DNA of 35,882 nt from an uncultured Clostridia bacterium (GTDB taxonomy: Bacteria > Bacillota > Clostridia > Oscillospirales > Ruminococcaceae): the NCBI GenBank assembly GCA_947625375.1, contig CANQOC010000021.1:1-35882 (forward strand), in the 5' to 3' direction. Both the position numbers and the translations under genes were made by a program. Numbering within the stretch: the stretch's first letter is position 1; each line of letters starts with the position of its first letter. A model generated the notes under the pieces. The model saw only the letters and a list, made by a program, of their open reading frames with translations, had not been told where the DNA came from and did not search any database. This document shows positions 26,252 to 33,696 of this stretch, piece by piece.

Positions 26252-26358
26252 GGCGCACCCGAGGCCGACCGCAGGTCGGCCGGAACGAAAGCGCAGGAAA
26301 ACCGCTTGCGGGTTTTTCTGCTTCTTTCGTTAGCGCGCGAAGCGCGCCGGACTGCGCC
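26252..26358. repeat. Cloverleaf-like structured element, copy 5
   Basis: 107 nt. The outer stem GGCGCA/TGCGCC is extended by CCG/CGG across a small mismatch. Arm 1 is GGCCGACC-GCA-GGTCGGCC (26263-26281). Arm 2 runs AACGAAAG ... CTTTCGTT (26284-26331) with an altered loop. Arm 3 is GCGCGC-GAA-GCGCGC (26333-26347). It is intermediate between copies 1-3 and copy 4 in sequence. Confidence 0.75.
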
Positions 26359-26938
26359 CGGGGTAGGAGATTGCCACACTGCCATAAAAAGGAATTCGCT
26401 GCGCTTATGCTATCTTAGTCACCCCACCCCGACCCTCCCCTCAAGGGGAGGGGATATGCGTTGACAAGGTTTAGAGAGCCGCCTGACGGCGTGGGAAATT
26501 TTTAGCGACGTCATACGTTGCTAAATGCGTTAACTTTGTGGCAAACGCTAAACTCGTAAGTATTGATGTTTCCCCATTCTTTTTCTTCCACACCCCCTGC
26601 CCCCTCTCCCTCTGGGAGAGAGAGGGGGTTCCACCCCACACCCGGCCGTTCACGTTCGTGAACGGCGCGACCCCTCCCCTCAAGGGGAGGGGGTCTGCGT
26701 TGCCAAACTTTTGATTGCCGCCCGACGGCGGGGGAAATTTGCGAGGTTCAGCGCGTCGCTTATAAGGAGTCCGCCTGCGGCGGACGGCTTATCGCGTCAC
26801 CTTTGCGGTGACGTGATTACGCCTGTTCCCCCACCCCCTGCCCCCTCCCCGGTGGGGAGGGGGTGCGCGGCGCCAAAGTTCAGAGCGCCGCCCAAAGGCG
26901 AAGAGGGGGTTATGCACCGCCAAAGTTCAGCTTTCTAT

Positions 26939-26997
26939 AATCTGACCTCTGACTTCTGACCTCTGACTTCTGACATTCTGTCCTCTGTCTTTCTATA
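26939..26997. repeat. Heptanucleotide microsatellite TCTGACY
   Basis: About seven units of TCTGACC/TCTGACT, degrading to TCTGTCC/TCTGTCT. It is the complement of the AGTCAGA-type purine repeats seen elsewhere in the window. Confidence 0.75.
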
Positions 26998-27013
26998 TCT
27001 ATGCCGCACTCTC

Positions 27014-27043
27014 CGAAAATAGAAAGCCGCCACGGGGGCGGCT
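27014..27043 (-). terminator. Rho-independent terminator of the ABC transporter operon
   Basis: On the minus strand AGCCGCC, a 5-nt loop and GGCGGCT form a perfect 7-bp stem, followed by TTCTATTTT. It lies about 100 bp after the stop of the last operon gene. Confidence 0.75.
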
Positions 27044-27045
27044 GA

Positions 27046-27065
27046 GATGCGTCCGCGGACGCATC
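27046..27065. other. Perfect 20-bp palindrome
   Basis: GATGCGTCCGCGGACGCATC is fully self-complementary with no loop. It lies between the ABC operon terminator and a microsatellite. It could be a protein binding site or a second hairpin of the terminator region. Confidence 0.7.
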
Positions 27066-27142
27066 AAGAAGACAGATTGTGAGATTGTCAGAAGCCAGAA
27101 AATAGATATCTGACTTCTGTCTTCTGATTTCTGTCTTCTGAA
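27066..27142. repeat. Microsatellite in inverted halves after the ABC operon
   Basis: Purine half (AAGACAGATTGTGAGATTGT and onwards), followed by a pyrimidine half (ATATCTGACTTCTGTCTTCT and onwards). The two can pair as an imperfect hairpin. Same family as 17673-17775. Confidence 0.65.
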
Positions 27143-27143
27143 T

Positions 27144-29381
27144 TTAATTCGCCGGTGCGGGGGCGGGGTGGGAGGCGGCGGACTGCTGCTGAGGCTGGAC
27201 GGCCTTCATCTTCGTCGTCTTGCGCTGTGCCATGACAAGGGCATAGTAGACGCCCTTTTGGCGCATCAGCTGGTCGTGGGTGCCGGTTTCGGCGAGGCGG
27301 CCCTTGTCGAGTACGATAAGGCTGTCGGCGTTCGACAGCGTCGAGAGGCGGTGGGCGATGGCAATCGTCGTCCTGCCCTTGCAGAGCTCGTTCAGTCCCT
27401 CCTGAATCTGGCGCTCGGTCTCGGTGTCGAGCGAGGCGGTCGCTTCGTCCAAAATTATAATCTTCGGGTCGTGAAGGATTGCGCGCGCAATCGCGATTCG
27501 CTGACGCTCGCCGCCCGAAAGCGTATGCCCCTTGTTTCCGACGCGGGTATTATAGCCGTCGGGGAGCTTGGTCACGAACTCGTGCGCGTGAGCAATCTTC
27601 GCCGCTTCGACGACCTCCTCGAAGGTCGCGTCAGGCTTGGCGTAGGTGATGTTTTCGAGGACCGTTCCCTCGAAGAGATATGTCTCCTGAAGGACAACGC
27701 CGACCTGTGAGCGCAGGCTCTTCTGTGATATCTTTCTTATGTCGACGCCGTCGATGGTGACCGAACCCTGTGTGACGTCGTAGAGGCGGAGGATAAGGTT
27801 TATCATCGTCGACTTTCCGGCGCCGGAATGTCCGACAATGCCGTACATCTTCCCCTTTTCAATCTTGCAGGAGACGTCTTTAAGGACGGGGTTATAGATA
27901 TTGTACCCGAAATAGACGTTGTTGAATTCTATATCGCCCTTGATGTCGAGGTCGACACAGTCGGCGTCGTCGCGGACGTCGGTGTGTTCCTCAAGAATCT
28001 CGAAGACCTTCGACGCCGAGACCGAAGCGTCGGCAAGCTGTCTCGGGAGCTGCATCAGCCAGCGGAGCGGGGTGTACAACATTCCGACATAGGAAACAAA
28101 CTGCGTCAGCTCGCCGAGGGTCAGCGTTCCGAAAGCGCCGAGCCTTCCCAAGAGCATGAGCGAGCCGAAATAGAGAACGAGGTAGTTGCCGATAGTCAGC
28201 ATAAAGTCGGCAACCGGCCAAATCAGGTTCCAGACGATTTCGGCCTTAGTCGCCGATTTCGCCCACTTTTCGGAGGCGACGCGGTATTTCTCGATTTCCG
28301 CCTCCTCGGTGCCGCAGGTCTTTATTACGCGGATGCCGTTAAGGGCGTCGTGCAAAAGCTTTGAATGTGCGTTCGAGAAGCGCCAGACGCGGCCGTAGTA
28401 CATGTGGATAGTGTTATACACCTTTTTTACGATGATGAGCACAAAGGGTATCGGCACGACCGCCAAAAGCGCGAGCTTATAGTTCATCGAGAACATGATT
28501 ACCAGAACGACAAGGAGCGAGAATACGCGGACAATCGCGTCCTTTCCGTAGTCGGTGAGAAAGCTCTGGAGCTTATTCGCATCGTTCGACACGCGGTTTA
28601 TAAGGTCGCCGGCGGTCTTTTTCGATATCGAGGACATCGAGAGGTCGAGGGTCTTGTTGAAGACGTCCTGCCTCAAATCCTGTCCGAGATTCAGCGACAC
28701 ATACCGGCTTGCCTTCATGTTCGCCCAGTCGAGGAAGGTGTTTATAATAAGGATTACGAACATCGCTCCGCAGAGGGCGGCGAATCCGAGCCAGTGCGAG
28801 GTGTTCTGCGGGCGGACGTAGTCGTCAATCAGTATGCGGTTGATATAGGGCGAGACGACGTTGAGTATCTCGGCGAGGACGGTGCAGCCGACGGCAACCG
28901 CAAACTGCGGCGCATAGGGTTTGAGACGCCCGAAGAGCTTCGAGAAGGTCTTTATCTTCGAGGCGCAGTAGGGGCACTCGGTGTAGCCGTCGAGCGGGAG
29001 TCCGCATTTCGGGCACTTCGGCTCGTCGATGTCGGATTCATGTACCAGAATTCCCGCCGTCAGGTAGTGGTTTATGATTTTGCAGACCTCGGCAAAGGCG
29101 ACAAAGCTGTCGTTGGTGAACGCACAGATGCACTTTGCGTCGCGGTCGCCGTTCCGCCCGACCATCATCGAGCAGCCGACGAGCTGTTCACAGGCGTATT
29201 CCTCATAGGCGTCGAGAGGATAGCGGTCCTTTATTTCGCCGTCGATATATACGAGGATTTCGCTTTCGGTCACACAGAGGTTTCCGTCGACCTTTTTTGC
29301 CTTGCCGTAGAGATTAAAGGGCAGCGCGAAGAGATATTCCGCAAAGTCGTGCCCTTTCGGAGCGCTTAAAAGCAGATTCAT
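27144..29381 (-). CDS. ABC exporter half-transporter (permease-ATPase) with zinc-ribbon N-terminal extension
   Basis: 745 aa. Residues about 1-120 form an unrecognised beta-rich domain. A zinc ribbon follows, with C123, C126, C136 and C139 (PKCPKCGLPLDGYTECPYC). Six-helix ABC exporter membrane domain about 155-430. The ATPase has GHSGAGKST (Walker A, about 520), LSGGERQRIAIARAI (signature) and IIILDEATASLD (Walker B). All ATPase motifs look intact. The tail is rich in Gln, Ala and Pro. It is the last gene of an operon with a second half-transporter of the same design and a DUF1854 protein, suggesting a heterodimeric exporter. The substrate is unknown. The ATG start has CCGAAAGGAG upstream. 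Confidence 0.9.
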   Translation of the reverse strand: MNLLLSAPKGHDFAEYLFALPFNLYGKAKKVDGNLCVTESEILVYIDGEIKDRYPLDAYEEYACEQLVGCSMMVGRNGDRDAKCICAFTNDSFVAFAEVCKIINHYLTAGILVHESDIDEPKCPKCGLPLDGYTECPYCASKIKTFSKLFGRLKPYAPQFAVAVGCTVLAEILNVVSPYINRILIDDYVRPQNTSHWLGFAALCGAMFVILIINTFLDWANMKASRYVSLNLGQDLRQDVFNKTLDLSMSSISKKTAGDLINRVSNDANKLQSFLTDYGKDAIVRVFSLLVVLVIMFSMNYKLALLAVVPIPFVLIIVKKVYNTIHMYYGRVWRFSNAHSKLLHDALNGIRVIKTCGTEEAEIEKYRVASEKWAKSATKAEIVWNLIWPVADFMLTIGNYLVLYFGSLMLLGRLGAFGTLTLGELTQFVSYVGMLYTPLRWLMQLPRQLADASVSASKVFEILEEHTDVRDDADCVDLDIKGDIEFNNVYFGYNIYNPVLKDVSCKIEKGKMYGIVGHSGAGKSTMINLILRLYDVTQGSVTIDGVDIRKISQKSLRSQVGVVLQETYLFEGTVLENITYAKPDATFEEVVEAAKIAHAHEFVTKLPDGYNTRVGNKGHTLSGGERQRIAIARAILHDPKIIILDEATASLDTETERQIQEGLNELCKGRTTIAIAHRLSTLSNADSLIVLDKGRLAETGTHDQLMRQKGVYYALVMAQRKTTKMKAVQPQQQSAASHPAPAPAN

Positions 29382-29414
29382 TTATATACACTCCTTTCGG
29401 TGCGCGGGGTATCG

Positions 29415-29954
29415 TCAGACGAATATTTCGAGAACCTGCATGCTCTTTTTGTCGAGGGTTTCGATGTCGGGACAGAAATATTTGTTCCCGTCGACGTCGA
29501 CGCAGTAGAGCAGCTTTTCGGAGAGCATCCTGAAATTAGAGTACCAGTCGCGAACACAGACGGTCTTGCGGCCGGAGGTGGTCATCATATCGACAAAGAT
29601 AAATCCGCGGGAATTGTCCTTTATCGAATAGACCTTTGTAATCTCGGGCATGTAGTATTTATACTCGAGGTATTCGTCAATCATCTTATACTGTTCTTCG
29701 GACAGCTCGGCCATATCCCTTATGACGCCGATTTCACAGAATTCGTTGTCGGCGTTGTCGTATGCGACGCTTATATAAGTCGTCTTAGAGTAAAACGGGA
29801 TAAGCCTTGTGAGCCGGACGTTGAAATAGCTCTCGCCGTTATAGTCGAGCGAGATAAAGTTTGCTTCGTCCTTATAAAACCGAAGCTTTGAGCAGTCGAG
29901 AATCGTCAGGCGGTCAATCTCGAACCGCTCTTCGGTCAAAAGCTGTTTATCCAT
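29415..29954 (-). CDS. DUF1854 family protein
   Basis: A 179-aa soluble protein with no signal peptide. The pattern fits DUF1854: FNVRLTRLIPFYSKTTYISV near residue 44, FCEIGVIRDMAELSEEQYKM near 72, a central EYKYYMPEITKVYSI and C-terminal FVDMMTTSGRKTVCVRDWYS. DUF1854 proteins are known next to ABC transporter genes, and in some proteobacteria they are named for an association with cyanophycin metabolism. No cyanophycin gene is seen here. It sits between the two half-transporters (23 bp and 33 bp gaps), so it is probably an accessory or regulatory partner of the exporter. Confidence 0.8.
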   Translation of the reverse strand: MDKQLLTEERFEIDRLTILDCSKLRFYKDEANFISLDYNGESYFNVRLTRLIPFYSKTTYISVAYDNADNEFCEIGVIRDMAELSEEQYKMIDEYLEYKYYMPEITKVYSIKDNSRGFIFVDMMTTSGRKTVCVRDWYSNFRMLSEKLLYCVDVDGNKYFCPDIETLDKKSMQVLEIFV

Positions 29955-29977
29955 AAAATAAGGTCCTCCCTTCGTTG

Positions 29978-32497
29978 TCAGTCGTCGCCGATGAACTTGA
30001 GCGCGTCGGCCTGTAACCTATATAGCTCGAAGTATTTGCCCTTGCGGCGGATAAGGTCGTCGTGGGTGCCGAGCTCTTTAAGCTCGCCGTTTTCGATTAC
30101 ACAGAGCATATCCGCGTCGCGAAGTGTCGAGAGACGGTGGGCGATGGCGATAATCGTCCTCCCCTCTTTTAGCGAGTCGATTGCAACCTGAATCTTCCGC
30201 TCGGTCCTTGTATCCATCGAGGCGGTCGCCTCGTCGAGAATAAGGATATTCGGGTCCTGAATGATTGCGCGCGCAATCGAAATTCTCTGTCTCTCGCCGC
30301 CCGAGAGCGACACTCCGCCCGAGCCGATTTTGGTGTTATAGCCGTCGGGGAGCTTTGTGATGAACTCGTGGGCGTTCGCCGACTTCGCCGCTTCGATGAC
30401 CTCGTCGATGGTGGCGTCGGGCTTTGCGTATCTGATGTTGTCGGCGACGGTCCCCATGAAGAGATATGTCTCCTGCGACACGATGCCGATGTTGCGGCGG
30501 AGGTCGGCCGAGGGTATCTTCTTTATCGGCACGCCGTCAATCAGGATTTCGCCGCCGGTGACGTCGTAAAGCCTTGCCATAAGGTTGATGATGGTCGACT
30601 TTCCGGCGCCGGTCTTTCCGACGATGCCGAACATCTGTCCCCCGGTGACGGTGAAGTTGAGCTTTTTGAGAATAGGTCTTCCGGCCTCATATTCAAACGA
30701 GACGTTTTTGAACTCGATGTCTCCCTTCATGTTCTCGATGTGTACCGGGCGGGACGGGTCGAAGGCGTCGGTGCCGACAAGGGATATATCCTGCGGCTCG
30801 CCCTCGGGTTCGACGACCATCGGCTTTGCGTCGAGGATTTCAAACATTCGCGACGCCGCGTCGATGCACCTTGCCCACCGGTCGCCTATCCACATGAAGA
30901 AGTTAATCGGGTCGTAAATCATGTCGGTATAGCTTAAGAGCGCCATAAGGGTGCCGTATTTGAAGTGCCCTTTAATGACAAGATAGCAGCCGGTGCAGAA
31001 GAGTCCGACCGAGACGATTCGGTAGAAGCTCCAGACGAACGGTATTGTCGAGGTGACGCGGTTGTTGATTCTTGTGTTGACGTCATAGGCCTTTTTGTTC
31101 TTGGTCTCGTAGCGCTTAATCTCCTTGTCTTCCTTCGCGAACGACTTTACGACGCGCTGTCCGTTCATGACGTCGGAGAGGACCGAGTTGAGGCTTCGCA
31201 TTGCGACGTCGAGCTTTCGGTAGAGCTTTCTTTCGGACTGATAGAGATAGTTGTCGAGGCTCAGGATGACCGCGATGATGACGATTACGGCGACCGAGAT
31301 TACCGGACTGAGCCAGAACATTATCGCGGCGACGCCGACAAGCTTGATGATGTTCGCGATGCCGTAGGGCACGATGTCGACGAAAAAGTTATATACGTTC
31401 TGACTGTCGCGGTCGACGCGGGACATGAGCGAGCCGGTCTGTTTGCTCGTGAAGAACGCGAGCGAGAGCTTCGACATCGAGGCGTATATCCTCGAACGGA
31501 GCTTGTGGGTGACGGTCGGGACGACCTTTGCGGTGATGACGCCGGAAATGACGCCGGTCAGGACGCGCAGGACGTTTACAAACAGCATCAGCATTATGAC
31601 CAGAAGCACCTGTCCGTAATACTTTCCGCCCTCGGTAAGAACGTCGTCATAGAGCATCTTCGAGCCGAACCAAGGCGCGATTACCGCGAGGATATTCGTC
31701 ATTATAATGGTGAGGAAAATAAGGACGATTTCGACCTTGAAGTCCTTGAACATTCCGACAAGCCTGTCGAAAATCGAGCGGCGGTCGATACACCTCGGGC
31801 AGACCGGGCGGTTAGGGTCGGGATACGGCTGGTGACAGATGGGACAGTTGAGCTGTACCGCGTCGAGAAGCGTATCGTCGATGGGTTCGTGGGTATGAGT
31901 CGCATTGAGGCGCTCACAGAATTTTTCAAACTTTTCGGCATAGCCGAGCGAGAAGCGGGCGACCGGAATATTCGGGCGGTTCTTGTCGTATGAATGACCG
32001 AAGCCGCCGTAAGCGTGCCCCCCGTGGCGGTGTCCGCCCTTGGGTTTCGGGGGCGGCGGAGGCTGATTCGGGTCGGGTGCCGCATCGGGCGCGGGGAAGG
32101 TTTCGGTTTCGCCGTCGTTGAGCATCGCAAAGACAAGCCGCGCAGAGTTCTGGTGGCGGTCTATGTATGCGTACTTAATCCGCGAAATCGGATATTCGGC
32201 ATAGTCGGTGACGCGGTAGCTTACGACCTCGGGGACATATACCCCCTTGACGAAGGTCTTTATCACCGGCACTCCCCTGAGCCTTTCCTTAACGCGCTCG
32301 CTCTTCGGCATCTGCTGAAAGTCCTCGTAGCCGCTGATTACATATGCGGTGTCGGAGTTAAAAGCGACATATACGTCGTAGTATCCGCCGTCGCCGTCGA
32401 GGTCGGCCTTAACGCAGTAGAGAAGAGAGTCGGTGTCGACTCCGCGCTCTCTGAGCTTTTCGGCGACCGGTTGGGGAATAACGTCGAAATACTTCAT
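29978..32497 (-). CDS. ABC exporter half-transporter with large N-terminal domain, His/Pro-rich linker and zinc ribbon
   Basis: 839 aa. Residues about 1-130 are an unrecognised domain (LLYCVKADLDGDGGYYDVYV near 25). A proline-rich linker (140-151) and a Gly/His-rich stretch (GGHRHGGHAYGGFGHSYD, 154-171) follow. A zinc ribbon has C218, C221, C233 and C236 (CPICHQPYPDPNRPVCPRC). The exporter membrane domain spans about 245-540. The ATPase has GKTGAGKST, SLSGGERQRISIARAI and ILILDEATASMD. It is the first gene of the operon, downstream of a leader ORF and terminator. The ATG start has CCGAAAGGAG upstream. The shared unusual architecture with the 745-aa protein supports a dedicated heterodimer. 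The His-rich segment suggests metal sensing, which is inference. Confidence 0.9.
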   Translation of the reverse strand: MKYFDVIPQPVAEKLRERGVDTDSLLYCVKADLDGDGGYYDVYVAFNSDTAYVISGYEDFQQMPKSERVKERLRGVPVIKTFVKGVYVPEVVSYRVTDYAEYPISRIKYAYIDRHQNSARLVFAMLNDGETETFPAPDAAPDPNQPPPPPKPKGGHRHGGHAYGGFGHSYDKNRPNIPVARFSLGYAEKFEKFCERLNATHTHEPIDDTLLDAVQLNCPICHQPYPDPNRPVCPRCIDRRSIFDRLVGMFKDFKVEIVLIFLTIIMTNILAVIAPWFGSKMLYDDVLTEGGKYYGQVLLVIMLMLFVNVLRVLTGVISGVITAKVVPTVTHKLRSRIYASMSKLSLAFFTSKQTGSLMSRVDRDSQNVYNFFVDIVPYGIANIIKLVGVAAIMFWLSPVISVAVIVIIAVILSLDNYLYQSERKLYRKLDVAMRSLNSVLSDVMNGQRVVKSFAKEDKEIKRYETKNKKAYDVNTRINNRVTSTIPFVWSFYRIVSVGLFCTGCYLVIKGHFKYGTLMALLSYTDMIYDPINFFMWIGDRWARCIDAASRMFEILDAKPMVVEPEGEPQDISLVGTDAFDPSRPVHIENMKGDIEFKNVSFEYEAGRPILKKLNFTVTGGQMFGIVGKTGAGKSTIINLMARLYDVTGGEILIDGVPIKKIPSADLRRNIGIVSQETYLFMGTVADNIRYAKPDATIDEVIEAAKSANAHEFITKLPDGYNTKIGSGGVSLSGGERQRISIARAIIQDPNILILDEATASMDTRTERKIQVAIDSLKEGRTIIAIAHRLSTLRDADMLCVIENGELKELGTHDDLIRRKGKYFELYRLQADALKFIGDD

Positions 32498-32576
32498 TTG
32501 CTCATCTCCTTTCGGAAGCAGTGGTGGCTGAGTATGAAAAAATGATGACTAAGTTTTTTAATCACTCCTATGATAC

Positions 32577-32610
32577 AAAAAGGCCCCCGGCGCCGACGAC
32601 GCCGAAGACC
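32577..32610 (-). terminator. Intrinsic terminator/possible attenuator ahead of the ABC operon
   Basis: On the minus strand an 11-bp stem (32610-32600 with 32592-32582, three G-U pairs) with a 7-nt loop, followed by TTTTTGT. It lies 2 bp after the leader ORF stop and about 80 bp before the ABC transporter ATG, so most transcripts from the upstream promoter should stop here unless antitermination occurs. CCGAGGG within the leader ORF can pair with TCTTCGG of the 5' stem. Confidence 0.85.
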
Positions 32611-32612
32611 CG

Positions 32613-32708
32613 TTAATGCAATACGGTGAAAGACACCGGAAAAGGGTGCCCCTCGGAAGACGCCTGACACATTCGCAAACCGATTTTTACGATGAATATT
32701 TTTATCAT
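32613..32708 (-). CDS. 31-codon leader peptide upstream of the ABC exporter operon
   Basis: A small ORF starting ATG with AAAGGAG 8 nt upstream (context GGAAAGGAGTGCAAAAG) and ending TAA. It encodes MIKIFIVKIGLRMC near the N-terminus and SFTVLH at the end; 31 residues, basic and hydrophobic at the start. It is placed between a perfect-consensus promoter and a strong terminator that precedes the ABC genes. This layout is that of translation-controlled attenuation; the known analogue is BmrB upstream of the Bacillus BmrCD heterodimeric multidrug exporter. No sequence similarity to BmrB is claimed. Alternatively it is a free-standing small protein or a small RNA. Confidence 0.6.
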   Translation of the reverse strand: MIKIFIVKIGLRMCQASSEGHPFPVSFTVLH

Positions 32709-32751
32709 CTTTTGCACTCCTTTCCTGATAATTCCGTCCGAAGACCTTGCT

Positions 32752-32780
32752 ATTATATGACTATTTTTTCGGAATGTCAA
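32752..32780 (-). promoter_or_regulatory. Perfect-consensus sigma-A promoter of the leader/ABC operon
   Basis: On the minus strand TTGACA (32780-32775), 17 bp and TATAAT (32757-32752), about 40 bp before the leader ORF. No other strong promoter is seen between it and the first ABC gene. Confidence 0.92.
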
Positions 32781-32903
32781 GCAAAATCCGAAAATTTTTT
32801 GGCGAAATATTCATCAAAATATCACATAATCCCGCGCAAGCTTTTGTTAAAAATGACGGAGATAAAAAGTGACAAGAAAATTTCGCGATTTTTTGAAAAA
32901 GGC

Positions 32904-32932
32904 TTGTAATATCTTTTAAAATGTAGTATACT
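32904..32932 (+). promoter_or_regulatory. Promoter of the Fe-S scaffold/GGGtGRT operon
   Basis: TTGTAA (32904-32909), 17 bp and TATACT (32927-32932), about 50 bp before the scaffold gene ATG. It is divergent from the leader promoter; about 120 bp of AT-rich DNA separates the two -35 boxes and could hold shared operators. Confidence 0.75.
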
Positions 32933-32983
32933 TGTATCTGCCGAAAAATCAACATCAACATATTGAAAGGAGTCAATTCAAAA

Positions 32984-33676
32984 ATGAACTATTCACGCGA
33001 AGTTGAACAGATGTGCATGGTAGCGAAGGGTCCGAAGCACGACCCCGCTCCCCTGCCCGAAGAAGGCAAATGGGTTGCCGCCAAGCAAATCGGCGATATC
33101 TCCGGATTTACACACGGCATCGGCTGGTGCGCCCCGCAGCAGGGGGCATGCAAGCTCTCCCTCAACGTAAAGAACGGCGTTATCGAAGAGGCGCTTGTCG
33201 AGACAATCGGCTGCTCCGGAATGACTCACTCCGCGGCGATGGCCGCCGAAATCCTCCCCGGGAAGACAATTCTCGAAGCGCTCAACACCGACCTTGTCTG
33301 TGACGCCATCAACACCGCGATGCGCGAGCTCTTCCTCCAGATTGTTTACGGCAGGACGCAGTCGGCGTTCTCGGAGGACGGTCTTTCAATCGGCGCCGGC
33401 CTCGAGGACCTCGGAAAAGGCACCCGCTCGCAGGTCGGAACGATGTACGGCACAAAGGCGAAGGGCGTAAGATACCTTGAAATGGCCGAGGGATATGTCA
33501 CGAGAATGGCTCTCGACGCCGACGACCAGGTTATCGGGTATGAATTCGTCTCGCTCGGAAAGATGACCGACTTCATCAAGAAGGGCGACGACCCGAACAC
33601 CGCCTATGAAAAGGCAAAGGGAACCTATGGAAGATTTGCCGAAGCCGCGAAATACATCGACCCGAGAAAGCAATAA
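32984..33676 (+). CDS. Iron-sulfur cluster assembly scaffold (IscU/NifU-N-like) protein
   Basis: A 230-aa protein. The N-terminal half resembles the IscU/NifU scaffold: GIGWCAPQQGACKLSLNVKN, then EALVETIGCSGMTHSAAMAA. Conserved cysteines near residues 50, 56 and 76 could bind a cluster. The C-terminal half (GLEDLGKGTRSQVGTMYGTK, then YVTRMALDADDQVIGYEFVS) is specific to this anaerobe family. The ATG at 32984 has GAAAGGAG upstream; a TTG at 32963 would overlap that site. It is followed 20 bp later by the GGGtGRT protein, a conserved pairing in anaerobes, so the two probably work together. The client of the scaffold is unknown. Confidence 0.85.
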   Translation: MNYSREVEQMCMVAKGPKHDPAPLPEEGKWVAAKQIGDISGFTHGIGWCAPQQGACKLSLNVKNGVIEEALVETIGCSGMTHSAAMAAEILPGKTILEALNTDLVCDAINTAMRELFLQIVYGRTQSAFSEDGLSIGAGLEDLGKGTRSQVGTMYGTKAKGVRYLEMAEGYVTRMALDADDQVIGYEFVSLGKMTDFIKKGDDPNTAYEKAKGTYGRFAEAAKYIDPRKQ

Positions 33677-33696
33677 TTAAGGAGGAGGAATATATC

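Larger units (their letters stand above)
25945..27013. repeat. Repeat island C
   Basis: About 1.1 kb without a credible gene, between the ABC transporter operon and the S11 homologue. It has the AAGGAATTCGCTGCGC-type module near 26023, 26139 and 26388, GC hairpins, and a second copy of the island A 43-bp module (26101-26144, GGTGGAGCGGCAGGGTGCTG). A second copy of the two-hairpin element is at 26758-26832 (AGTCCGCCTGCGGCGGAC, then GTCACCTTTGCGGTGAC). One cloverleaf element and a microsatellite are listed separately. The inverted repeat GCCGTTCACGTTCGTGAACGGC is near 26644. Confidence 0.85.

Noticed and set aside
32498..32565. Second small ORF (GTG at 32565, 23 codons, His-rich) overlapping the ABC transporter start
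   Set aside because: AGGA lies directly against the GTG with no spacing, and the frame may be open by chance; kept only as a possibility.
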